The notes beneath the pieces were generated by a model. The model saw only the letters and a program-made list of their open reading frames with translations, had not been told where the DNA came from and ran no database searches. Below are positions 40,616-49,700 of a DNA stretch of 64,000 nt, in pieces. Every line of letters begins with the position of its first letter. Within the stretch, counting starts at the first letter, position 1. Source of the stretch: an uncultured bacterium (GTDB taxonomy: Bacteria; Verrucomicrobiota; Lentisphaeria; Victivallales; Victivallaceae); the NCBI GenBank assembly GCA_900551245.1, contig URVC01000019.1, positions 1 to 64,000 on the forward strand, given 5' to 3'. The position numbers were made by a program, and so were the translations under genes.

Positions 40616-42280
40616 TTAACAATCCTTTTCCCGGCGATAGCGCAGTTTCAGCTCTGTCGCCTGCGGGAACTCCCGGGCCAGCAGAGCCCGCAGTTTCTCC
40701 GTTTCAGTACGTTTTTTGCGAAAATGGCGGAACAGTCCGCGCCGGTGCGGTTCCGACGTTTTCCCGGCAGGCGCCGCACCGCTGCTGTTGGCCAGAAATG
40801 GCATGATCGCCTCCGGATATTCGAGCAGTGCCAGGCGGCGGATCGCATAGCGCGCCCGTTCCGGAATCGCCGCGTCGGAGGTGAAGAGCCGCTGTCCTTC
40901 CGGAAACATCTCCGGAAACAGCCGGTAACAGAGCCCGAGGTCGAGATTCAGCTTCCACTCCCGGTTGAGCGAGCGGATGAGGTCGCGGTCCAACGGGTAC
41001 TTTTTCTGCAGATATGCCAGATCCAGCAGGGCGCGGCAGGCGAACTGCCAGCGGTCGAAGAACATGTTGTAAAGCGTCAATAGATAGTGTGCCTCCGGCG
41101 TCAGGCGGCGGCGGAGCGGATCGCCCGGCTCCGGACGGGAGCAGGGGAGGCTCCAGAGCATTTCCGGGTCGAAAAATGTGCGATTCTTCAGAATGTGCCA
41201 GTGCGGCTCCAGTGGCGGGAATCCCGGGTGGAAGAGCGTCGGCAGATGGTGGCGCTTGAAGAACGGGTGACGCTGTTCGCCGGATTGCCAGCCGTTTTCC
41301 TGCAGGGTGCGGAAAATCGTCTCCACCTCCGGGCGGCGGAACAGGATGTCCATATCCCGCCGGAGACGGAGCGCCGGATGCGGGTAGACCTCGTAGGCGA
41401 GTTCTCCTCCCTTGAGCGGGATGAACGAGGTCCCGGCGGCCCGGAACAGCTCCGCAAGCTGTTTCAACGCGCCGCTGTAACGCAGGTCATGCTGTGACTG
41501 CGTATAAAAATCCAGTTGAAAGAGCGACCGCCACTCCGGGGGCAGGGCATCGGTCAGCGTGTAGTAGAAGAGCGGCGACAGCCCCTGCAGTCTGCCGCGG
41601 CGGCAAAGCTCCCGGCGCAATGGTTCGGATTGTTCGAGAAAAAGCGGCCGTGCCGTGCCGGATACCATCGCTCCGAGCAGTCGGAAAAAGAGGGCGGCAA
41701 AGCGCTCTTCGTTCTCCTCTTTGCCGGTTAATTCCCGCCGGGGGGCGCGTTTGATGAAGCAGGCACAGGGGAGACTGAGCCAGTGCCAGCGCCCCTCCTG
41801 CTCCATGGCAACGGGCCTCTTCCGCAGGTAGTAGACGCGGAGCCGGCCGAAATCGGCCTGTTCCAGCTGTTCCGCCCGGAGTTTGAACGGCAGCAGCCGG
41901 CAGAGGAGGCGGGCGAACTTGAGTTGAAGCTCGCGCCGCCGGAGAAGCCGCTGGTTGCGTCGGAACTCCGCGAGACCGGCCGTACCGCGCCGGAGCGGGG
42001 TGGTGACGCCGTCGCGTTCGAAAGAGGAGCAGAGAAAAAGTTCCGTATCCGGAGCGAGCGGTTCATCCGGCTGCGGGTTGCCGTCGCCCTGCGTCTGGAA
42101 AAGCGGGGCGGTGCGGATCACCCGGTGCGCAATCCTCTTCCCCTGCCGGGAAAATACGACGATGTCGCCCGGTTCGACCTCGTTCCACTCCACCTTCTGC
42201 AGAAAGACCCGGTCCCCGCTGCGGAGCAGAGGGGACATGCTGAAGCCCGCGATGAGGCAGCTGGGAGCGGCGGCGGTCAT
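40616..42280 (-). CDS. Peptidase-like (S24/S26) and nucleotidyltransferase fusion
   Basis: Residues 1-95 resemble the S24/S26 signal-peptidase fold, with GFSMSPLLRSGDRVFLQKV (the candidate nucleophile Ser), PGDIVVFSRQGKRIAHRVI (a possible catalytic Lys) and GDGNPQPDEPL. There is no membrane helix. After a linker, residues about 190-480 match the uncharacterised nucleotidyltransferase family PF14907: FIPLKGGELAYEVYPHPALR, RRDMDILFR with the metal-binding acidic pair, and PLEPHWHIL. The start overlaps the PqqD-like stop by four bases. In related kinase/PqqD loci these parts occur as separate genes, so the fusion supports a joint role in modifying a peptide. Confidence 0.82.
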   Translation of the reverse strand: MTAAAPSCLIAGFSMSPLLRSGDRVFLQKVEWNEVEPGDIVVFSRQGKRIAHRVIRTAPLFQTQGDGNPQPDEPLAPDTELFLCSSFERDGVTTPLRRGTAGLAEFRRNQRLLRRRELQLKFARLLCRLLPFKLRAEQLEQADFGRLRVYYLRKRPVAMEQEGRWHWLSLPCACFIKRAPRRELTGKEENEERFAALFFRLLGAMVSGTARPLFLEQSEPLRRELCRRGRLQGLSPLFYYTLTDALPPEWRSLFQLDFYTQSQHDLRYSGALKQLAELFRAAGTSFIPLKGGELAYEVYPHPALRLRRDMDILFRRPEVETIFRTLQENGWQSGEQRHPFFKRHHLPTLFHPGFPPLEPHWHILKNRTFFDPEMLWSLPCSRPEPGDPLRRRLTPEAHYLLTLYNMFFDRWQFACRALLDLAYLQKKYPLDRDLIRSLNREWKLNLDLGLCYRLFPEMFPEGQRLFTSDAAIPERARYAIRRLALLEYPEAIMPFLANSSGAAPAGKTSEPHRRGLFRHFRKKRTETEKLRALLAREFPQATELKLRYRREKDC

Positions 42281-42531
42281 TCGGCGAGGTATCCTCCTGC
42301 CTGCAGCCGGGCGAGAAACTGATCCAGATCCTTTTCCGCCGAGGGCGGAAGCTCCCCGCAGGCCTCGGCCAGTGCTTGGAGGATTCCGGCGCGGTCGGCG
42401 CCCTGTTCGAGCTGTTTCCAGATGAAGGAGGCGGTCCGGTTCAGCATGAAGCTCTCTCCGGTATCCGGGCGGAACAGCACCGCGCTCTTGTCGAACTCTT
42501 CACGATAAATTACCAGCGGATTGATTTTCAT
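42277..42531 (-). CDS. PqqD-family peptide-binding protein
   Basis: The 84-residue product has the PqqD/RRE fold pattern. An N-terminal strand pair is followed by FRPDTGESFMLNRTASFIWKQL (the typical LN.T...IW.L motif) and helices ending in DLDQFLARLQAGGYLAE. PqqD-like domains bind the leader of a precursor peptide and present it to modifying enzymes; in kinase-associated 'HPr-rel-A' type systems a PqqD-family chaperone is standard. It is coupled to the peptidase-nucleotidyltransferase gene and 15 bases after the kinase gene. The partner here is probably the 30-residue peptide at 43564-43656. Confidence 0.88.
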   Translation of the reverse strand: MKINPLVIYREEFDKSAVLFRPDTGESFMLNRTASFIWKQLEQGADRAGILQALAEACGELPPSAEKDLDQFLARLQAGGYLAE

Positions 42532-42546
42532 AACGGTTCCCGCAAA

Positions 42547-43446
42547 TCAGACATGTTTCAACGTTTCCCGCAGATTACCCTGCAGATGGGCCGCAAGGGC
42601 GAGCGGAGAATAGATTGTATCGATTTCATCCACGATCTTCCAGCATTCCATCACCAGCTGCCGCCGTTCCTCCACCGTCAGTGCGTACTGGGTGAAAAGC
42701 ATATGCTGGTTGCAGGCGGCGAGAAGCTGGCCGTGCCACTTTTGAATCGTCACCGGAATCAGCTCCTCCCGTTCTGTTGCGGAACGGGTCAGCCAGAGAA
42801 TCCGGCGAATCGGAATTTTTTCATTGACAGGATAGCGCAGCTCCTTTGCGGCAATTCCTTCCCGCAGACAACGGCTCCAGGTTGGGAGCGGCTGCGCGTA
42901 AAAACAGCTCCGGCCGTCCGCACCGGTTCCCCGGCTCAAAATCATGAGATCGTCACACAATCCACGGCCGCCGGCCGTCTGCCAGCGGCGGAAGGTGGTG
43001 CTTTTGCCGACTTCGCTTTCCCCGGTCAGTACGATTCCTTCGCCGTCGTCGCGCAACAGCAGGCATCCGTGAAACAGCACGACCTGACGCCCTTCCAATG
43101 TCGCAGTCATGACTGCGGCCAGCAGCGGCAGACGGTAGCGCAGACTCTCCTCCCAGGTCGGCGGCGGAACTTCCGCCAGACGGAAGTACAAGGTGTCCCC
43201 GCCGCGGTGGATCTCCACCCCCGGAACCGTCAGCACCGGCTCCGGGGAAACCCCTTCTGGCAGGGCGCTTTTGACGGAAAGCAATTGCACCCGGCACTCT
43301 CCGTTTTCCCGTGAGGGCGGTTGCGGCATGGCGGTTTCATGGATGCGGGCGATGGTTTCAAGCACCGGTTGCGAAAATTCATCCAGCGCCCCGATGCGAA
43401 TGACAGTGCCGTTCGCGGCGATTATCGGCAGTTCCTGTAAGATCAC
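42547..43446 (-). CDS. HPr-kinase-like (HprK-related) kinase
   Basis: The start is GTG at 43446 or TTG at 43452; GGGA fits the GTG better. The product of about 300 residues has an N-terminal beta-rich part and then an HPrK-like P-loop, GIVLTGESEVGKSTTFRRW (near 140), with a second acidic motif GLCDDLMIL after it. The HPr-recognition loop of true HPr kinases is not seen. Relatives in paeninodin-type lasso peptide clusters phosphorylate the C-terminal Ser of the precursor. With a C-terminal-Ser peptide encoded 110 bp upstream, the same reaction is a fair hypothesis; it is not shown by the sequence alone. Confidence 0.82.
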   Translation of the reverse strand: MILQELPIIAANGTVIRIGALDEFSQPVLETIARIHETAMPQPPSRENGECRVQLLSVKSALPEGVSPEPVLTVPGVEIHRGGDTLYFRLAEVPPPTWEESLRYRLPLLAAVMTATLEGRQVVLFHGCLLLRDDGEGIVLTGESEVGKSTTFRRWQTAGGRGLCDDLMILSRGTGADGRSCFYAQPLPTWSRCLREGIAAKELRYPVNEKIPIRRILWLTRSATEREELIPVTIQKWHGQLLAACNQHMLFTQYALTVEERRQLVMECWKIVDEIDTIYSPLALAAHLQGNLRETLKHV

Positions 43447-43502
43447 GTTCAATTTCCCGGAGCTGAACAGGGTAGTTCAAGCTCTGATTCTGAAAACAAG
43501 AT

Positions 43503-43543
43503 CAACACTCTTCCACATTTTGTATGAAAGAGTGTTGTTTTTT
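43503..43543. terminator. Hairpin between peptide and kinase genes
   Basis: CAACACTCTT (43503-43512) pairs with AAGAGTGTTG (43528-43537), followed on the plus strand by T6. On the minus strand only a T-rich stretch (ATCTTGTTTT) follows, so there it may act as a partial terminator that lowers expression of the kinase and export genes relative to adhesin and peptide. An adjacent 9-bp palindrome (43545-43565) overlaps the peptide stop codon. Confidence 0.55.
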
Positions 43544-43563
43544 CAAGCTGAAAAGATTTCAGC

Positions 43564-43656
43564 TTACGACACAACCGGCGTCGGAACAACCGCCGCTTCC
43601 GCCACCGGGGCGGAGAGTTCGGTCATCGCCGGAGCCTCATAGGAGAACTTTTCCAT
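43564..43656 (-). CDS. 30-residue peptide, candidate RiPP-like precursor
   Basis: This gene has an ATG at 43656 with an AGAGGG site at usual spacing and a TAA at 43564. The product starts MEKFSYEAPAMTEL and ends VVPTPVVS. The front half resembles lasso-type leader peptides (K-x-Y-E-A-P-x-L/M-x-E-L), whose YxxP motif is bound by PqqD-like domains. The last residue is serine, as in precursors phosphorylated by HPrK-like kinases. It lies between the adhesin gene and the kinase, PqqD and nucleotidyltransferase genes, all in the same direction. No lasso cyclase is present, so the product would be a linear modified peptide. Expression and modification are unproven. Confidence 0.6.
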   Translation of the reverse strand: MEKFSYEAPAMTELSAPVAEAAVVPTPVVS

Positions 43657-43691
43657 TGTATGGATCCCTCTGGTTGATAGTTAATAATAGA

Positions 43692-43727
43692 TCCTGCCGG
43701 AGAAAAATTGCTTCTCCTCCGGCAGGA
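43692..43727 (-). repeat. Stem-loop just after the adhesin gene
   Basis: TCCTGCCGGAG and its complement form an 11-bp stem (43692-43702 with 43717-43727) a few bases after the adhesin stop. No T-run follows on the minus strand. It may stabilise the adhesin mRNA end or mark a processing site before the peptide gene. Confidence 0.55.
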
Positions 43728-43733
43728 GCGCGA

Positions 43734-46700
43734 TCAGTGAGAAGAAATGGCGGCGAACGCCCCCTTGTTCTTCAACTCCTCGTAGTCGGACTGCTTCGTA
43801 AGATCGCCGTCGCCGTTTGCGGCGCAGTAGAACTTGACCGAATCCCAGCTGACGCCGTTGAGGGTGATGGAACCGGTGTGGGTTCCATCATTCCAGGTCA
43901 GCGTGCTGCCAGAGATGGAGCAGTCGTTTCTGTCGATGCCGTCCAGATAGAGGGTGACGGTGCCGCCGGCGAGCTGCGTGATGGTGTCGCTGCCCCAGTT
44001 GAAACTGTTGCTGTAGCAGAAGATGTCGTCTCCGCCGCCGCCGTGCATCGTGTCATTACCGATTCCGCCGACCAGGACATCATCGTCACTTCCTCCATAG
44101 ATCTTGTCGTTGCCGGCATCTCCGAACATGATGTTGTGACCGGCATTGCCCCAGAGGATGTCGTTGCCGTCTCCGCCGCGGACCGTCAGCTGCTTGCTGG
44201 CGTGTTCCTCATACGCGAACCGCGTACTGGTGAGGTCGACGATATCATCGCCTGCTCCTGCCTGAATTTCGCTCATCTTGCGGATTCTGGCATCGCTGCC
44301 GTTGGCGGTGTAGACGTCATCCAGGAAGAACGCATCGCCGTTGGCGTCATCGGTCAGGAACAGAGTCGTCGCATCATCGCTGCCGGTGAACACCGTGGAG
44401 AAGCGATTCTTACCGGTCAGCGAGACAATCTCCAGCGTACCGCCCCAGGTGCCGTCGCCGAGATGCTGGGCACTGAAACTGCCGTCCCAGGTACCGACCG
44501 GCATGGCGAAGAAGAGGTTGTCGTGACCGTCGTCCACCGCGACCACTTTGTCCGGAATTTCGGCCGTGGTGCTGGCCGCCGGAGTTTCCTCCACGATGGT
44601 GTTCACAACCTCGCCGGACGCGTCCTTTTCGACAATCGTGACCGTGGTATTTTCCGGCAACGCATAGTGTTCGACCGAATTGCCGGAGAGTTCCACCGCC
44701 TTCGAACCGCCGTCCGCGAAGTTGTAGATCACCTCGTAGGTGGTGTCGGTCGTGCGCGCCAGCAGAATCACCTCCGCGTTGAGCTCCACATCGGCCGGAA
44801 CCACGGTGACGTCGACCTCGGTTTCCACCGGATCGGTGATCCCCTGTTCGCGGAAGTACACCGTCGTGCTCGACGAGACGTTCACACCGGTCGTGGCGTC
44901 GTAGGTCAGCCATTCGCCGCTGTCGCCGATCCGGTATTCGAGCGCCGCGGCCGCATCGCTGTAGATCGCGTAGACGGAGACGGTTTCGCCGTTGTCCATC
45001 CGGACCTGCGAGCTGTAGAGGAAGTTCGCGGGTTCCGTCGGAACTGGTGCCGGCGTGAAGTCGAAGCTCTGCTCCGCGCTCGTCGCCAGATTGCCCGCCG
45101 CGTCGTAGACGTTGACCGTGTAGCTGTGCGTCCCGGCGGTGAGGGTCGAGAGATCCAGCGCGATCTCGCTGCCGGTCTGCACTCCCAGCGACTGACCGTC
45201 GAGAATGAATTCGTAGCCGGTGACGCCGAAGTTGTCCGTCGCCTCGCAGGCGAGCGTGACGCTGTCGCTCTTCGCGTCGGAGGTGACCGACAGGATCACC
45301 GGGCTGTCGTGGTCCTGCACGGCGACTTCGAGCCGTCCGGAGGTCGGCGAATCGGTGCTCAGACCGTTTTCGCCGTTTGCCGTGACCGAGATCCAGAAGC
45401 TCTGCGTCGTGTTTTCCAGCGTGAACTCCTGCCCGATCACGTCGGCGTCGAGCGTAACCTCGTCCACCGGGGTTGTCGCCGTCGCGCTGTCGTAGAGCTT
45501 CAGCGTGTAACCGGTGAGCAACCCGGCCGCTTCGAAGTTGGCGGTGAAGCTGTAGTAGCCATCCACCGAAGCGCCTTCCGCCTGCGTGACGCTCAGCTCG
45601 GTGGTGAAGTACGGCGCATCGGCGTTGTAAAGGTAGATGTTGCCGTCCACCGCGCGGAGGATATACTCGCCCGCCAGCGACTCGTCGAGGCTGAACGCCG
45701 TGGTGTCGTCGAAGCCGGTCGCGACAAGATAACGCGCTTCGGTGAGCGCATTGCTTCCCGCGGAGATCGAGATCGCCGGAGCGGTCCCCACCGCACTGCC
45801 GAGCACCAGCGCGGCATTTTCCGCGTTGTAGGCGCCGACTTCGATCGAGACCGTCGTCGTCGCGGCGTCGAAGCCGGAATTCAGCGTGAGCGTCGAATCC
45901 GCAATGCTGATCTGCGTGGCGGAGAACACTCCTTCGACCGTCACGGCGGCATTGGTGATGTTCGCCACGTCGAAGTCGTAGACGTTGTTGAGCGTCGTCG
46001 TGTAGCGCGCCGCATCCGTCGCGCCGACGTTCAGCGTGCTGCTGCCGGCAACGGTGCCGCTGCCTTCGCTGCCGCCGTAGATGTCGCCGCCGACCGTGCC
46101 GCCGGAGAGGGTCACCGAGGCATTGCCGTTGACATCCGCATAATAGCCGCCGGCATATACATTGCCGCCGACGGCGCCGCCGGAAATCAGAACGGAAACA
46201 TCTCCATTCGTAACCGAAGTCGTTTTGACCTGATCGGTGTTGGTCAGGACCGCACCGCCGCCATACACACTTCCGGCAATCGCGGTATTGCCGGAAACAA
46301 CCACAGTCACATCACCGTACTGGGTGGCACTCGGGGCGCTGAGCTTGGAAACATCCGCAGAGAAGTCCACCTGTTCATAGTAGGCGAAACTGCCGCCGAA
46401 TACATCGGTGGAGATCACACTGTCTCCGGTCAATTCCATGTAGGTATTGCCATAGATTTCAGCGGTGCGACCGTATGTGTCGACTCCATCGACGATATGC
46501 TGGTATTCGTAGGCGAAATCCACGTAGCTTCCGCCGGTAACGAGAGCTCCTTCATTGACTTTGGTGGAGCCGCCGATCACCAGCCGAATTCCATATTCCC
46601 CTTCCGCGGCCTGATAGGTACCGTCCCCGGCATCGACGCCGATGACCGTCCGACCAAACCAGTTGGTGTTGTTGCCGCCGGCGATGACGTCGGTGACGGT

Positions 46701-49700
46701 GCCGCCGGTAATCTCCACATCGGTCTTGCCAACGATCTGGAAGGCGGCCTTCTCCTGTACTTCTGTTCCGGAAACAATACCGCCGCCATAGATCTCGCTG
46801 ATGTTGGTGGCATCACCGGAAATGCGGAGCTTGGTTTCCCCGACTTCCACTCGGGACATCGAAGCATATGCCTGACCGGCGCCGTAGACGCGGGCGCCTT
46901 TGTTGCTGCCGTCGATGATATTCCCTTCGGAATCATAGGTGTAACCGTTCATATTTTCAATGGTTACATCGGTGGATTCCGTAACTACCGAGCCGCCGTA
47001 CTGGGCGCGGCCCGCACCGAAGACGCGACCGGTCCAGATGTTGCTGCCTTCCGAATAGCCATTGATTTCGAGGTTGGACACGTTGACTACAGATTTGCCG
47101 CTGATGGCGGTCGCGCCAGTTCCAGTCGCGCTGGAGCCGGCAACCACATCGCCGTAGATCTTGGAATCGGTGACGGTGACATTCGTGCTTGCGGTTGTGG
47201 AGCTCTTTCCTGCTTCCGCCATACCGCCGCCGACAATCTGAATTTTATCAGACTGCGTCCCGGGAACCGGCTGGAGACGGGTGAAATTACTGATTGTCAC
47301 CGTCGTGTCTCCGGCATCGCCGTTGAGACTGCCTCCGTAGATTCCCGCCTCAACGTCAGCACCGTCCACCACCACACTGGTGTTGCCGACACTGCTGTTC
47401 TCGCCGCCTCCATAGACGTTGCCGGTCACCGTGCCGCCGCTGACTTCAACCCTGGTCGATCCCTGTACGGTAGATTTGGCGGTTTCAGTACCGAAACCAC
47501 CGCCGTAGACATTGCCATCGACGGTTGCGGTGTCCACGAGCTTGACGGTGGCGGTTTCTTTCACCTCGCCGCCGCGGTTGCCGCCGCCGTAGACATTTCC
47601 GGCCACCTGTGCCTGCCCGGAGATGGTGACGGAAGAGTTTGTCACGGCGGAGATGTCGCTGCCGCCGACCACCTTGCCGCTCACAACCGCGTCGCCGGTG
47701 ATGGTGACGGAGGATTTGCCGGCCGTCGCCGCAGGATCACCCGGAGCATCCGGATCATAGCTGACGTTGCCGTAGCTGCCGCCGATGATGGCGCGTCCGG
47801 GGGAATCCTCCGTCGAGTTGACGGTGATCTGACCGCCGGAGATGGTGACGCTGCTGTCGCCCTTGACCTGCCCGCGCCAGGCGCCGCCGCCGACGATCGC
47901 ATTGGCCTGAATCGTGCCGCTGTTGATGTTGACGCTGCTGTTGCCGTTGACCGTGCCGGCTCCCGCTCCCATCAGGAACGAGGTATCCAGCTGGAGTGTA
48001 TCATCCGCCGCATCCACTGCGCCGAGATTGACCGTCGTATTGCCGTAGACCGTTGCGGTACTGCCCGCATAGGCTCCGCCAATAAAATTCGGATCAGCAG
48101 TCTTTTCTCCCCACGTGAAGGTCGTGGAGAGGAAGTTCGTTGTAATATCGCCATAGACCTGTGCATTGCTGCCGCTTACCAGCGGATAGTAGACCTGCCA
48201 GCCGGCATTGGTGTTGTTGATATCGACCAGATTGACGACGATGGCATCCACAGCCACAGTACCGGTTTCGGGATCGATTTGATCCTTCGCCGAGGCGTTG
48301 ATCTCCGTGACATCCGTACCGACCACGGTGATCGCACCGACTTCTCCGGTGACATTGAGTCGGATTGTCTTGTCATAGCTCGTGTCAGACAGTGCATTCG
48401 CGACCGTGTCAAACGCATTCTGGCCGTAGTAGGCTCTGGTGCCGTCAACGAACGTCACCTCTTCGAACGGATCGCAGGGACTCCACGCGCTGTTGACATA
48501 ACGCACTTCAGAGCCGTCCAGATTGGTCAAATAGAGGTCGTTGTTCACCACCGTGTAGGAATCGTTCAAATGAATGCCGAGGAGGGCCTCGTACTGATCT
48601 TTAGTATAGGTGCCGGTTCCGGTTCCGGTGTAGTCCAGAAGCTTGTAGATGCCCGACGAGAATCCCTCCGTATCGATGGTGATCGTGCCGCTTTTGTTAA
48701 TGCTGCCGAACGCCAGCGTCGAAGAGTAGTCCATGTCAATCGTACCGTTATTGGTGATTCCTCCGGTGATGGTCGCCTCGGAGTTCTTGCCGATGTTCAC
48801 AGAGGTTCTTGCATCAATCGACAGATTTGCCGCAACGAGCTGCGAGGAATTGTTCACCGTAATGGAAGCACCTTTATCGATCGTCTGACCGAATCCGAGC
48901 TCGATGTTTCCGCCAATGCTGAGTTCCGACTGATTGTCAAGCTGGACGGTCGCGGCATCTGCCATAGTGAGATTCTGACCGACAGTCAGCCTGGAATTGT
49001 TCATCTTCAATGCCGCGTCAATTCCGGAAGCCCGGCTGTCTGTGGCGGTATTGATACCTAGGAAGGTGTTGATGTTGACGAAAGTGTTGTTCAACGTCCA
49101 GGAGGCGGCTGCCGACGAATCTACAAAGTCATCTCCTGTAATGTCCAACGGAGAATCGCCTTCGATGTTCTCGTGATTCAGTTGAACCTGCGCCTGCGCC
49201 ATTTCCTTGCCGGAACCGTTGACGATGAGATGGCTGCCGCGAGTCTGGATATCGGAACCAGCTACCGTCAATGATCCGGTTTCGGTGATGGTCATCGTAC
49301 TGCCATGACCGAAGATATGCGCCTGCCCGCTCGTCATCGTTATGCTTCCGTTCAGGGTGATGTCGGTAGCAAAATTACCGGCATATTGCGGATAGGCATC
49401 GGCATTGTCATAGCAGTACCCGAACCAGATTGCGGAATCGGTAAGGATATTGATGTCCTTGCCCAACGTAATAGAAATCTGCTGGCCTCCGTTACCGCGC
49501 GACTGATCCATACTGGTCAGCAGCAGTTCATGGCCGGAAAGGGTGATTGTCCGGGTTTCTCCCGCCACATCAGAATCAATCGTCACATCATCCTGGAATT
49601 TGAACCACATATCCGAGATCGGCGGATTTCCATTCTCCAGCTGAACGTTACTCTGAAGCTCAATCTGTGACACTCCGCCTGCGGCAATGGTGGAATAAAC

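Noticed and set aside
42547..43656. Complete lasso peptide biosynthesis cluster
   Set aside because: There is a YxxP peptide, PqqD-like protein and HPrK-like kinase, but no asparagine-synthetase-like cyclase and no transglutaminase-like B2 protease, so a lasso product is not supported.
43524..49061. An open frame of 1845 codons on the plus strand, opposite the adhesin gene
   Set aside because: It is antisense to a convincing RTX adhesin, has no ribosome binding site and has the low-complexity composition expected from the complement of GC-biased repeat codons.
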